Positions 29,446 through 38,180 of a stretch of 64,000 bases of DNA are shown here, piece by piece. The position numbers and the translations under genes are program-made. The notes below the pieces were generated by a model, which saw nothing but the letters and a program-made list of their open reading frames with translations, did no database searches and was not told the DNA's origin. The DNA is from Nitrospirillum amazonense. Lineage in GTDB: Bacteria; Pseudomonadota; Alphaproteobacteria; Azospirillales; Azospirillaceae. The stretch covers positions 62,001-126,000 of the forward strand of contig NZ_VITV01000001.1 of assembly GCF_007828035.1 (NCBI RefSeq), in the 5' to 3' direction. Positions within the stretch are counted from its first letter, which is position 1. Each line of letters starts with the position of its first letter.

Positions 29446-30359
29446 CTGGCAGTCGCCGGGGCGGCGTCCGCCTCCGGCTTGCGCCAGGTCCTGGGCCCTA
29501 GCACCAGCAGGTTGCCCGCCACCGCCAGCGCCAGGCCGATGAAGGCCGCCGCCGACCAGTGATAGCCCTCGAAAACGGTGGAGATGATCAGCGCCAGGAT
29601 GGGGATCATCACGGCGACGTAGCCGGCGCGATCCGCCCCGATGCGGCTGATCAGGGAGAAGTAGGCCAGGAAAGCGATGACCGAGCCGAACAGGGCCAGA
29701 TAGGCCAAGGACGCTGCGTAGCTGAGGCTGGCCGGAAAGCTGAAGACGGCACCCCGGGCTAGGGCCACCCCCACCATGAGGACGGCGCCGAAGGCCATGC
29801 TCCATGCCGTGGCCGGCAGCAGGGGGACGCCCAGCTTGGCGCCGCGCTGCACGCAGATGCTGCCCAGCGAGGCACTGACGTTACTGAGCATGACCAGGGC
29901 CAGGCCCACCGCCGCCTTGCCCGTCAGACCGTCCACCCGCAGTTCCGGCAGGAACAGCAGCACCACCCCGCTCATGCCGACCAGCCCGCCGAGCAGCACC
30001 AGGGGGCGGATGGGCTGGCGCAGGAAGATGCGGGCATTCAGCACGTTCATGAGGCTGAGGGCCGAGCCCGCCACCGCCACCAGGCCGGACGGCAGCCGCT
30101 CGGTCGCCAGGTAGACCAGAAGGTAGTTGGTGGAGAAGGTAAAGGCGCCGACCAGCGCCACCTGCCGCCAGGCGTGCCGGGGCGGGATCACCTTCTGCCC
30201 CCGCGCCACCAGCCAGCCCATGAGCAGCACGGCCGCCAGGCCGAAGCGATAGGCCACCGATACCGCCGGATCCACGGCCCCCAGCTGGAACTCGATCACA
30301 TACCAGGTCGACCCCCAGATGAGGACGGCGGTCAGGTACAGGCCCAGGATGGGGGACAT
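29442..30359 (-). CDS. EamA/DMT family transporter
   Basis: A 305-aa inner-membrane exporter with ten hydrophobic helices in two EamA repeats (AVLIWGSTWYVIEFQLGAVDPAVSVAYRFGLAA and the second LPATAWSMAFGAVLMVGVALA... LALFGSVIAFLAYFSLISRIGADRAGYVAVMIPILALIISTVFEGYHW). Family members export amino acids, nucleobases or drugs; the substrate is unknown. ATG 30359 gives the standard N terminus. A -35/-10 pair (TTGGCC, 17 bases, TAACGT) lies in the 56-bp repeat at 30412-30467, about 45 bases upstream. Convergent overlap with the methyltransferase gene. Confidence 0.87.
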   Translation of the reverse strand: MSPILGLYLTAVLIWGSTWYVIEFQLGAVDPAVSVAYRFGLAAVLLMGWLVARGQKVIPPRHAWRQVALVGAFTFSTNYLLVYLATERLPSGLVAVAGSALSLMNVLNARIFLRQPIRPLVLLGGLVGMSGVVLLFLPELRVDGLTGKAAVGLALVMLSNVSASLGSICVQRGAKLGVPLLPATAWSMAFGAVLMVGVALARGAVFSFPASLSYAASLAYLALFGSVIAFLAYFSLISRIGADRAGYVAVMIPILALIISTVFEGYHWSAAAFIGLALAVAGNLLVLGPRTWRKPEADAAPATAS

Positions 30360-30411
30360 GGCGGCAACCCGTGAACGGCAATGCGGCCGGCCACGGCCGG
30401 CGCAGGCGGCA

Positions 30412-30467
30412 ACGTTAGAGCGAGGGGCACGTCCGGCCAATCCGTTTCTTGTGCCGGTGACATTTTT
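30412..30467 (-). repeat. 56-bp repeat copy 1, likely EamA promoter region
   Basis: Matches 31019-31074 at 54 of 56 bases in the same orientation. On the minus strand it contains TTGGCC, a 17-base spacer and TAACGT, correctly placed to drive the EamA gene, and an AAAAATGTCACCGG end. It looks like a duplicated promoter segment rather than a mobile element. Confidence 0.7.
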
Positions 30468-30515
30468 CGACAGGTGCCCGAGACTGCCGGCCCGTTCAGC
30501 CACAAGGCGCTTCGC

Positions 30516-30932
30516 ATGTTCATCTTCACCGGCCTATTCGCCGACCCCGCCGAAGGCTTACCCGAGCAGTTTTCCCGCCTTTGGCCCGGGCTCGACATTA
30601 TCCGTATCGATCGGCCAATCGTGGCGATCGCGGCGCGGTTCGATCCACATCTGGATGATGAAGCCATGGATCGGGCGGTCCCCCTGGTCGAGGCCTTGTC
30701 GGCGCGCCATCCCGCCGGCCGTTTTCTGCTGCTGCACACCGAGTGTTTCGGCGGCGACTGTGGATACAGGGGCCAGATCCTCCAGGACGGCCGGACAGTC
30801 TTGAAGGCGGATGGGGACGGGGCGGCGCTGCGGCGCCTCATTGGATATTGGGGTATCGACCTGGGGCCGCAGGCGCGGTTCGAGCCTCTACGGCGGGATT
30901 TTCCGTGGCGCCGAGAAACGCCCCCAGGGTGA
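30516..30932 (+). CDS. Uncharacterised protein with C terminus at a rearrangement junction
   Basis: A 138-aa soluble protein, MFIFTGLFADPAEGLPEQFSRLWPGLDIIRIDRPIVAIAARF..., that I do not recognise. The core has LVEALSARHPAGRFLLLHTECFGGDCGYRGQILQDG with two cysteines, and RLIGYWGIDLGPQARFEPLRRDF resembles an immunity- or SMI1-like C-terminal helix only loosely. The last residues (RRETPPG) run into a fragment copied from the flavin reductase gene (30921-31014), so the native C terminus may have been replaced. It lies divergent from EamA. Coding potential is supported by codon bias but not by a known family. Confidence 0.5.
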   Translation: MFIFTGLFADPAEGLPEQFSRLWPGLDIIRIDRPIVAIAARFDPHLDDEAMDRAVPLVEALSARHPAGRFLLLHTECFGGDCGYRGQILQDGRTVLKADGDGAALRRLIGYWGIDLGPQARFEPLRRDFPWRRETPPG

Positions 30933-31014
30933 CCCTGGTGCTGGACAAGGCCACTGCCACCCGCGCGTTAGTGGAGGGCAGCGGCGCCTTCGCCCTGTAG
31001 GTGCCGACGCGGGC
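30921..31014 (+). pseudogene. Truncated second copy of the flavin reductase gene
   Basis: 94 bases align to 31934-32027 of the intact gene with about five differences, including a 60-base perfect run. The encoded VTLVLDKATATRALVEGSGAFAL is identical, but the next codon CAG has become TAG (30998-31000). Two of the changes are synonymous, so the copy probably came from a diverged functional relative. It is joined almost directly to the second 56-bp repeat. Confidence 0.8.
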
Positions 31015-31018
31015 AGCG

Positions 31019-31074
31019 ACGTTAGAGCGAGGGGCCCGCCCGGCCAATCCGTTTCTTGTGCCGGTGACATTTTT
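31019..31074 (-). repeat. 56-bp repeat copy 2
   Basis: Same orientation as 30412-30467 with two mismatches. It keeps the TTGGCC-N17-TAACGT promoter-like pair but now points into the antisense of the flavin-reductase fragment, with no gene behind it. It marks a rearrangement boundary. Confidence 0.72.
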
Positions 31075-31147
31075 AAAAGCGGGAGATGCCGGCACCGCCA
31101 AACGGCGCGGCCGGCACCCCGATCCCGTACTGTACGATACGAATGGA

Positions 31148-31516
31148 TCAGCTGCCGCAGCTGGGCGTCACCGCACCCATCGCCGAGACCTGGCGGTTGG
31201 TGGTGACCCTCACCTGCCCACCCGCGGCGATGGACATGTAGCCCGGAACGGCGCCCGCCCAATGATAAGCGCCGTCTTTGAGCGGCAGGTTGGTCCCCAG
31301 CCGCACCGACGCGCCACCGCCCGGCGGCAGGTAGTCGATGGTCACGGCGGTGGCTGGCAGCTTGGGCGTTGAGGTTACGGTGCCGTCGACGGACAGCAGG
31401 CAGGATGCCGCCGCCGTCGGCGTGTTGACGACGATGTCACTGTCGGCCGCCCAGCATGCGGCCGGAACAAGGAACGAGGCTGCGGCGCAAACCGCGGCGA
31501 ATACCGATTTCCGCAT
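31148..31516 (-). CDS. Small exported protein of unknown function
   Basis: A 122-aa protein with a clear signal peptide (MRKSVFAAVCAAASFLVPAACWAADS). The mature domain (DIVVNTPTAAASCLLSVDGTVTSTPKLPATAVTIDYLPPGGGASVRLGTNLPLKDGAYHWAGAVPGYMSIAAGGQVRVTTNRQVSAMGAVTPSCGS) is beta-rich with two cysteines, one at the C-terminal end, which could pair. The ATG follows AAGGAAAATAATT. I do not recognise a family; an Ig-like or pilin-accessory fold is possible. It lies between the flavin-reductase fragment and the intact flavin reductase, so it was probably present when that region was rearranged. Confidence 0.62.
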   Translation of the reverse strand: MRKSVFAAVCAAASFLVPAACWAADSDIVVNTPTAAASCLLSVDGTVTSTPKLPATAVTIDYLPPGGGASVRLGTNLPLKDGAYHWAGAVPGYMSIAAGGQVRVTTNRQVSAMGAVTPSCGS

Positions 31517-31788
31517 AATTATTTTCCTTCCATATCCTGCCGGGAATAGGGCTTCGTGAACCCCACCCTGTGTCGGCATGTTATCCATACCCATCCGGCG
31601 GCAGGGGGCCCCGTCGCCGGCCACACAACCGTACGGTAAGGGCCGCTTATTTCCTTCTTCCCTTATTCTTCCGCCCGCCTTTGCGCAGATTCCCGTTAAG
31701 CGCGCAGCGGCGCGCCCATCAACGATGACGTCGGCCATCGGATGGGTTACCTCTGCCGTGCGCAGCCCACCGCCAGAGAGGCAGACCC

Positions 31789-32361
31789 TTGGAAATCGCC
31801 CCTATCCAGCCCGTCGACCTCGCCAAGGCCTATCGCCTGCTGAACCACGGCCCCACCGTCCTGGTGTCGGCCCACCATGGCGGGAAGGACAACGTCATGG
31901 CCGCCGCCTGGGCCTGCCCGCTGGATTTCGACCCGCCCAAGGTCACCTTGGTGCTGGACAAGGCCACTGCCACCCGCGCGTTAGTGGAGGGCAGCGGCGC
32001 CTTCGCCCTGCAGGTGCCGACGCGGGCGCAAGCGAACCTGACCCGCGGCGTCGGCGGAGAAAGCCTGGCAGACGCCCCCGACAAGCTGGCCCGCCACGGT
32101 GTGGAGCTGTTCCGCATGGCGGGACACGTCCCGCCCCTGGTCGCCGGCTGCGCCGCCTGGCTGTCCTGCCGCGTCATTCCCGAGCCGCATAATCAGGAAA
32201 CCTACGACCTGTTCATCGGCCAGGTGGTGGCCGCTTGGGCCGACGCCCGCGTCTTCAGGGACGGGCACTGGATGTACGAGGTGGCCGATCCCGCCTGGCG
32301 CAGCCTGCACCACGTGGCCGGCGGCCATTTCTACGCCATCGGCGAGCCCGTCAGGGGCTGA
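31789..32361 (+). CDS. Flavin reductase family protein (FMN-binding split barrel)
   Basis: A 190-aa flavin-binding protein of the flavin reductase-like/FMN-binding split-barrel family. Motifs are LNHGPTVLVSAHHGGKDNVMAAAWACPLDFDPPKVTLVLDKATATRALVEGSGAFALQVPTRAQ, the region that binds FMN, and the C-terminal LHHVAGGHFYAIGEPV. Members reduce flavins for a partner oxygenase or act on xenobiotics. The start is TTG with AGAGAGGC upstream; no in-frame ATG is suitable. Part of this gene was copied to 30921-31014. No oxygenase partner is adjacent. Confidence 0.85.
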   Translation: MEIAPIQPVDLAKAYRLLNHGPTVLVSAHHGGKDNVMAAAWACPLDFDPPKVTLVLDKATATRALVEGSGAFALQVPTRAQANLTRGVGGESLADAPDKLARHGVELFRMAGHVPPLVAGCAAWLSCRVIPEPHNQETYDLFIGQVVAAWADARVFRDGHWMYEVADPAWRSLHHVAGGHFYAIGEPVRG

Positions 32362-32548
32362 GGCCTGCACCCGGGCGATGGCTTAACCATCAGCCTGTGC
32401 AAAAAATTCAGAAGCGCTGCCCCAGTCGTTAGCAACCTGTTCATCTTCCCGGGCGTAAAAATAACGTCATGAGCCGCAACGCGCTGCTTCCCGCCTTAAT
32501 CCTTCCACAATAAAGGACGATGGTTTGGGAAGTTTAGGAGTAAGGACC

Positions 32549-32755
32549 ATGACCGCCGTGTTCAATAAAGATCGCCTGGTCACTTTGAGCCTGTGGGTGC
32601 TGCTGTTGAGCATTGCCTGGTCCCTGCCGGTGATCAGCTATATGCGTTCGGAACACGAACGCGCCCTGGTCAAGGCCGGCCACTACTATAAACCCGCCTT
32701 CCCGGCCGAGTTCTACGTGAACCAGCAGCCCTCCAGCGCCGTCACCCCGCGCTAA
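32549..32755 (+). CDS. Small single-span membrane protein
   Basis: A 68-aa protein with one transmembrane helix (LVTLSLWVLLLSIAWSLPVISYM) followed by a short polar tail. The ATG has TAGGAGTAAGG about 6 bases upstream, a convincing ribosome site. I do not recognise the family. A preceding 187-base gap after the flavin reductase has no further gene. It ends just before the convergent TonB receptor. Confidence 0.65.
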   Translation: MTAVFNKDRLVTLSLWVLLLSIAWSLPVISYMRSEHERALVKAGHYYKPAFPAEFYVNQQPSSAVTPR

Positions 32756-32806
32756 GTATTCCGACGCGCCGCGACAGTCCTTCATTTGCCTACCAGTTGA
32801 CGCGCA

Positions 32807-34861
32807 TTACCAGTCAACACGTACCCCGCCGGAGATAATCCGCCCCGGGGCGATCGCCACCAGCCCATCGATGCGGCGTCCTGATTCCACCGTGCGGTCG
32901 AACAGGTTCTCCGCCGTGGCAAAAACCGCCAGATAATCCGATATCCGCCAGGTGCCCGACAGGTCCACCGTGACCGTGGGCGCCAGCGAGCGGCTGTTCA
33001 GTCCATCCTCATATTGCTGGCCGCTGGCCTTCACCCGCAGCGCCGTGGTGAAGGCGGACGACGGCGTCCAGGTCAGGTCCGCCGTGCCGGTGTGCAGCGG
33101 GCTTTGCGCCAGGCGCTTGCCCACCAGCGCCGCGAAGCCATCGGCGCGCAGCACCGTCGACCGGCTCCACAGATAGCCCAAGGTGGCATCCAGCGTGGGG
33201 TCCAGGGCCCAGGTCGCCCGCATCTCCGCCCCCTCCGCGCGCACCCGGTCCAGGTTGCGGCGCTGGGCGAAGGTGCCGCCGGCCGGCACCACCACGCCGA
33301 AGCCCGGCACCGTCCCCGGCTTGGTGGTGATCAGCACATTGTCCACGGCGTCGGTCACGCCGTCGTGATATGCGGTCAGGCTGACCGTGGGACCATGCGC
33401 CGGCGCCCAGGTAACCCCGGCCTCCGCGCCCACCATGCGTTCCGGCTTCAGCTGGGCGTTGGCCTCGATGATGTCGTTGCCCACGCGATAGGGGCGGTAG
33501 AGTTCATTGATGGTGGGCAGGCGGAAGCCGGTGTAGGCGGCCGCGCGCAGGGTCCAATCCGACAGGGGTCGCCAGTCGGCGCCCAGCCGCGCCGTGGGCA
33601 GGACGCCACCCCGGTCATCGTAGTGGTCGTTCCGGGTCACGGCGCCGGTCTGGATAGAGCGCTCCACCCGGTGGCCGTCGCCCGTGCTCCAACCATCCAG
33701 GCGCACGCCGCCGTGCAGGTCGACAACCGGCGTCAACGGCCACGTCTGCTCGGCATAGACGCCGCCCACCACCTGATCGCCGCCGGCGTCGCGATCGCGC
33801 TGGAACACCCCGGCCACGGGCTGGAAGCGCTCATGCGTCGCCCCCTCGGCCCAGCGCAGGTCGGCACCCAGCACGGTGCGGCGGCCACCCCCCTCCTCCA
33901 CAATGGTGGACAGCGATCCCCCGGCGGCCGTGGCCGGTACGCGGTACTGGTCCAGGGCCGGCGTTTCAGCCGTGCGGGTGGCGTTGACGGAGGAGAACCT
34001 GTTCCTGAAGACATAGCGGCGCAGGTAAAGCGTGCCGTGCCAGGGCAGGCCCAGGGGGCCATCCTCATCCGCCAGGCGCAGACTGCCCTCCAGCGCGTCG
34101 GTGCCGTTCTCCTGCAGGGGCGTGCCGTTGCCGCGGTGCTCATGGAAGGCGGAGAGGGTGCCGGCCAGCGCCAACGGCCCGGCATCGCCTTGCGCCTTGA
34201 CATCCACCCAAGCGTCATCCCAGCCGGCCTGGGTGTCGATGGGGCCGCGCTGGTCGGACCGCACGAGATAGCTGCCGTCGCTGCGGCTGGCGTGCGCCAG
34301 GACCGAGACGCCACCGGCGGCGGCGCCGGCCGTGCCCTCCGCCAGGCCATTGCTGCCGGCACGGACCTCGCCCCCTTGCAGCGGCTTGGTGGTGATGCGG
34401 ATGACGCCGTCCAGGGCCTGGTTGCCCCAGGGGCCGGCGCCGCTGCCCTCCGTCACCGCCACACTGGCGACGGCGGCGGTGGGCAGGCGGCTCCAGTACA
34501 CCCAGCCGCCGAAGGGGTCGTTGACCGGGATGTCGTCCACCAGCACCAGGGTGCGCCCGGCACCGTTGGGTCCCAGGGCGCGCAGCGAAATGCCCTGCGA
34601 TGTGGGGTGGGCGCTGGTACTGCCCGTCCGGCGAAACAGGGAGAAGCCGGGCACGCTGCGCAGCGCCTCATCCAGCCGCCGCTCGGGTGCCGCGTCCAGC
34701 CAGGTGCTGTCCAGTTGCAGGGTGCCGTAGATGCGCTCGGTGGCGGCGTCGGGCGGCACCCGGCCGGTGACGATGATGGTGGGCAGCTGGTCCGCATCCC
34801 CCGCCCCCCACGCGGCCGCCGGCAACAATGCCGCCGCCAGCGCGATCCCCGCCCGCCTCAT
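32807..34861 (-). CDS. TonB-dependent outer-membrane receptor
   Basis: A 684-aa outer-membrane receptor. A signal peptide (MRRAGIALAAALLPAAAWGAG) is followed by a TonB-box-like LPTIIVTGRV, a plug domain (LDEALRSVPGFSLFRRTGSTSAHPTSQGISLRALGPNGAGRTLVLVDDIPVNDPFGGWVYWSRLP ... VTEGSGAGPWGNQALDGVIRITTK) and a 22-strand barrel ending SGGVRVDW with a C-terminal aromatic residue. It imports an iron chelate, vitamin B12 or another large substrate using TonB energy. The plug resembles BtuB/colicin I receptor types, but no cobalamin riboswitch is seen in the short upstream gap. No transporter genes adjoin. Confidence 0.88.
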   Translation of the reverse strand: MRRAGIALAAALLPAAAWGAGDADQLPTIIVTGRVPPDAATERIYGTLQLDSTWLDAAPERRLDEALRSVPGFSLFRRTGSTSAHPTSQGISLRALGPNGAGRTLVLVDDIPVNDPFGGWVYWSRLPTAAVASVAVTEGSGAGPWGNQALDGVIRITTKPLQGGEVRAGSNGLAEGTAGAAAGGVSVLAHASRSDGSYLVRSDQRGPIDTQAGWDDAWVDVKAQGDAGPLALAGTLSAFHEHRGNGTPLQENGTDALEGSLRLADEDGPLGLPWHGTLYLRRYVFRNRFSSVNATRTAETPALDQYRVPATAAGGSLSTIVEEGGGRRTVLGADLRWAEGATHERFQPVAGVFQRDRDAGGDQVVGGVYAEQTWPLTPVVDLHGGVRLDGWSTGDGHRVERSIQTGAVTRNDHYDDRGGVLPTARLGADWRPLSDWTLRAAAYTGFRLPTINELYRPYRVGNDIIEANAQLKPERMVGAEAGVTWAPAHGPTVSLTAYHDGVTDAVDNVLITTKPGTVPGFGVVVPAGGTFAQRRNLDRVRAEGAEMRATWALDPTLDATLGYLWSRSTVLRADGFAALVGKRLAQSPLHTGTADLTWTPSSAFTTALRVKASGQQYEDGLNSRSLAPTVTVDLSGTWRISDYLAVFATAENLFDRTVESGRRIDGLVAIAPGRIISGGVRVDW

Positions 34862-34974
34862 GACGATTTACTCCCCGCATTGCCCCCATGTCCGGGGCCC
34901 GACGGCTTAAATGCCGCCCGGGGCCCTGTCAAATCCCGATGGGGGGCGCGGGCCCCTTGACTTCCCCCCACCGG

Positions 34975-35916
34975 ATGGCGTCCAAAAACGCCATGGCACC
35001 CTACCATGTTCCAGACCCTGCTTCGGCCGATACTTTAGAACCATTCCAAGATGGTTCAGCCGAGCAACCGTTGCCCCCCAGCCTCGCAGCGGCCGCCTTT
35101 CATGTGCTGACCACGGCGGCGCCAATGGAAAAGGTGCGGCTGACCCAGACCTATGCCGCCGCCTGGGCGCGAGGCCTGCTGTCGGATCTTCCCGGCCCCA
35201 TCCCACCCGACCGGCCGGCGCGGCCGGAGCGGCCGGAACTGAAGCTGCCCCGCGACATGCCCAAGCGGCGCAAGGCCGGCAGCGTGGCGGGCCGCGTGGC
35301 CCTGCTGCACGCCCTGGCCCATATCGAGCTGAACGCCATCGACCTCGCCTGGGACATCGTCGCCCGCTTCACCACCTTCCCCGATGGCAGGCCGGCCCCC
35401 CGCGCCTTCAAGGACGACTGGGTGACGGTGGCGGATGAGGAAGCCAAGCACCACGGGCTGCTGGCCGGCCGTCTGGCCACGCTGGGCGCGGCGTACGGCG
35501 ACCTGCCGGCGCACGACGGGCTATGGCAGGCCAGCGAGGTCACGGCCCACGACCTGGCCGCCCGCCTGGCCCTGGTGCCCATGGTGCTGGAGGCGCGCGG
35601 CCTGGACGTGACGCCCATGATGATCGCCAACCTGAAGAAGGTGGGGGACGAGGACAGCGCCGCCGTACTGCAGATCATCCATGATGAGGAGATCGGTCAC
35701 GTCGCCGCCGGCCGCCGCTGGTTCGGCGTCATCGCTGCCGCCGCAGGGGAGGAGCCAGCGGAGCATTGGCGTGCCCTGGTACGCCAGTATTTCAAGGGCG
35801 ACATCAAGCGACCCTTCAACGACGCCAGCCGCATCCGCGCCGACTTCCCGCCCGACTGGTACGAGCCGCTGGCGCCCCCGGAAACCATCCTGACCGGCGG
35901 GGCATCCCCGGACTGA
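34975..35916 (+). CDS. DUF455 family ferritin-like protein
   Basis: A 313-aa protein of the DUF455 family. The ferritin-like core is visible: ALLHALAHIELNAIDLAWD (first E/H iron ligands), WVTVADEEAKHHGLLAGRLATLGAAYGDLPAHDGLW, ALVPMVLEARGLDVTPMMIANLKK (second helix pair) and DEDSAAVLQIIHDEEIGHVAAGRRWF (EExxH ligands). This predicts a di-metal helical bundle related to MiaE/ferritin oxygenases; the substrate is unknown. Start is uncertain between ATG 34975 and ATG 34993, and neither has a strong ribosome site. It is divergent from the TonB receptor gene, which may share its control region. Confidence 0.85.
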   Translation: MASKNAMAPYHVPDPASADTLEPFQDGSAEQPLPPSLAAAAFHVLTTAAPMEKVRLTQTYAAAWARGLLSDLPGPIPPDRPARPERPELKLPRDMPKRRKAGSVAGRVALLHALAHIELNAIDLAWDIVARFTTFPDGRPAPRAFKDDWVTVADEEAKHHGLLAGRLATLGAAYGDLPAHDGLWQASEVTAHDLAARLALVPMVLEARGLDVTPMMIANLKKVGDEDSAAVLQIIHDEEIGHVAAGRRWFGVIAAAAGEEPAEHWRALVRQYFKGDIKRPFNDASRIRADFPPDWYEPLAPPETILTGGASPD

Positions 35917-36055
35917 ACACCCCGTTACCATTCGGTAACAAACTCATCTTGGGCGGTGCCCATCGCCCTTGCTACCATCCGCGCCATCCGGCTGGGCCTA
36001 TGCCCGGTTCCCGCCTTCCGCTGGTCGCCAGCCCCATCACGGTATTAAAACCCCC

Positions 36056-37915
36056 ATGACCGCTTCCTCCTCCCGTGAGACCATGACCCGCCGTACCCTG
36101 CTGCGCCGCGGCCTGATGGCCGGTACCGCCCTCGTGGCCCTGACGGCCGCCCCCGGGCTGATCGCCCAACCCGCTGCCGCCGCGGAGCCGTCGGAGACGG
36201 AGAAGGCGCTGAACGCGTTCTTCGAGGATTGCTGGAACGAGGATCTGGCCCGCGACCCGCAGCAGCGCACCGTGCTGGGCCTGCCGGGCCCGCACGACAA
36301 ATGGACCATTCCCGACGACGCCCACCTGCTGGAAAGCTTCCACCTGGCCGAACAGCGGTTGAAGACCCTGAAGGGCTTCAAGGTGTCGGAGCTGTCGCCC
36401 GGCGCCCAGGTCAGCGCCCGGCTGTTCGAGAATGAGCTGCAGCAGACCATCACCCAATATCCCTGGCGCAACCACAGCTATGTCATCAGCCAGCTGACCG
36501 GCCCCCACACCGACATCGCCAGCTTCCTGATCACCTACCACGCCGTCGGCAGCGCGCAGGACGCGGAGGACTATGTGGCCCGCCTGGTGGGCATCGCCCC
36601 GCTGATGGACGCCTACATCGCCCGCATCGGCAAGCAGGCCGACATGGGCGTGCTGCCGCCGGCCTTCGCCTTCAAATCCATCCTGGAAGCGGCGCGCAAC
36701 GTCATCACCGGCAAGCCGTTCACGAACGGCGCCACCGAAAGCAGCCCCCTGCTGGCCGACTTCACGGAGAAGGTGACGGCGCTAAAGCTGGCCGACGCCG
36801 AGCAGGCCCGCCTGATCACCGCCGCGGAAAAGGCCCTGACCGGCCAGGTCCAGGCCTCGTTCCAGAAGCTGATCAGCACCGTGTCGGCGCTGGAGACCAA
36901 GGCCACCACCAGCAACGGCGTCTGGGCCCTGCCGGATGGCGAACGCTTCTACCGCTCACAAGTACAGCTGATGACCACCCTGCCCCTGGACCCGGCGGCC
37001 GTGCACGCCCAGGGCCTGAAGGAGGTGGCGGCGCTGCAGGACGAGATGCGCGCCATCATGGCCAAGGTGGGCTTCAAGGGCGAACTGCGCGCCTTCTTCG
37101 ATTACCTGCGCACCGACAAGCGCTTCTTCGATCCGGCCACGCCGGAGGGCCGCGCCACCTTGCTGAAGCGCGCCACCGACATCATCGACAGGATGCGCTC
37201 GGACCTGGACCGGTTCTTCCTGACCAAGCCCAAGGCCCCCATCGTGGTGAAGGCGGTGGAGCCCTTCCGCGAGAAGGCCACGGCCAGCGCCTTTTATGAG
37301 CCCGCGTCGCCGGACGGGTCGCGGCCCGGCGTGTTCTACACCAACCTGTACGACATGTCGGTCAACCCCATCCCCATGCTGGAAAGCCTGGCCTATCACG
37401 AGGGCATTCCCGGCCATCACATGCAGATCGCCATCGCGCAGGAGATGGCCAACCTGCCCACCTTCCGCCGCTTCATCTGGAACAGCGCCTATGGTGAGGG
37501 CTGGGCCCTGTATGCCGAGCGCTTCCCCAAGGAGTACGGCTATTACCAGGACCCGTACTCGGACGCCGGCCGCATCGCCTCCGAACTGTTCCGCGCCGCC
37601 CGCCTGGTGCTGGACACCGGCATCCATCTGAAGCGATGGACGCGGGAACAGGCCATCGCCTACATGAACGACAATACGGCCAACCCCGAGCACGACAACA
37701 TCACCGAGATCGAGCGCTACTTCGTCTGGCCGGGCCAGGCGCTGGCCTACAAGATCGGTATGAACAAGATCCTGGAACTGCGCGAGGCCGCCAAAGCCAA
37801 GCTGGGCACCAAGTTCGACATCCGCGCCTTCCACGACACGGTGCTGACCTCGGGCTCGGTCAACCTGCCGGTGCTGGAGGCGCTGGTGCAGGATTGGGTG
37901 AAGCGTACCGCCTGA
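36056..37915 (+). CDS. DUF885 family putative zinc metallopeptidase (Tat-exported)
   Basis: A 619-aa protein. A twin-arginine-like signal (MTRRTLLRRGLMAGTALVALTAAPGLIAQPAAAA) precedes the DUF885 domain. Hallmarks are LESLAYHEGIPGHHMQIAIAQE (HEGIPGHH metal motif), YGEGWALYAERFPKEYG, RLVLDTGIHLKRWTREQAIAYM, ERYFVWPGQALAYKIG and FDIRAFHDTVLTSGSVNLPVLE. It is more complete at the C terminus than the relative at 24520-26271. The Tat signal suggests folding or metal loading in the cytoplasm before export. An in-frame ATG at 36083 is an alternative start that keeps the RR motif. Downstream lies an imperfect hairpin (37941-37971). Confidence 0.85.
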   Translation: MTASSSRETMTRRTLLRRGLMAGTALVALTAAPGLIAQPAAAAEPSETEKALNAFFEDCWNEDLARDPQQRTVLGLPGPHDKWTIPDDAHLLESFHLAEQRLKTLKGFKVSELSPGAQVSARLFENELQQTITQYPWRNHSYVISQLTGPHTDIASFLITYHAVGSAQDAEDYVARLVGIAPLMDAYIARIGKQADMGVLPPAFAFKSILEAARNVITGKPFTNGATESSPLLADFTEKVTALKLADAEQARLITAAEKALTGQVQASFQKLISTVSALETKATTSNGVWALPDGERFYRSQVQLMTTLPLDPAAVHAQGLKEVAALQDEMRAIMAKVGFKGELRAFFDYLRTDKRFFDPATPEGRATLLKRATDIIDRMRSDLDRFFLTKPKAPIVVKAVEPFREKATASAFYEPASPDGSRPGVFYTNLYDMSVNPIPMLESLAYHEGIPGHHMQIAIAQEMANLPTFRRFIWNSAYGEGWALYAERFPKEYGYYQDPYSDAGRIASELFRAARLVLDTGIHLKRWTREQAIAYMNDNTANPEHDNITEIERYFVWPGQALAYKIGMNKILELREAAKAKLGTKFDIRAFHDTVLTSGSVNLPVLEALVQDWVKRTA

Positions 37916-37940
37916 GATCGATTTCAGTTGCCCCGGATTT

Positions 37941-37971
37941 GGGACGGCCATGCCAGATAGCCTGCCGTCCC
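37941..37971 (+). other. Hairpin downstream of the Tat-type DUF885 gene
   Basis: GGGACGGC and GCCGTCCC pair across a 15-base loop, 26 bases after the stop. There is no T-run, so a terminator function is only possible. The rest of the gap to 38180 shows no gene. Confidence 0.3.
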
Positions 37972-38180
37972 CGCCATATCGGGTATGCGTCATATTATCA
38001 CACAAACTGATGGTACGTGGCGCCGGGTCGTTGCACGGTGCCGCGTATAAGGCGTAAGGGTGGCCCAACCAAACGTGGCGCCCAATCCGACGAGAGCTTT
38101 GGCAGTTCACGGCATGCGTGGGGGCGGCATCCCGATCCGGGGCCGCCCCTTCGTGTTCTGGCCCTGGCCGCTTTCGTGCC

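Noticed and set aside
30412-31074. Insertion sequence or transposon bounded by the 56-bp repeats
   Set aside because: The repeats are direct, not inverted, there is no transposase, and the interval holds an unknown gene plus a flavin-reductase fragment.
31578-32192. Plus-strand frame overlapping the flavin reductase
   Set aside because: It reads the flavin reductase in another frame and gives a Gly/Arg/Pro-rich product.
34862-34974. Cobalamin riboswitch upstream of the TonB receptor
   Set aside because: The gap is only about 110 bases and lacks a recognisable B12-box.
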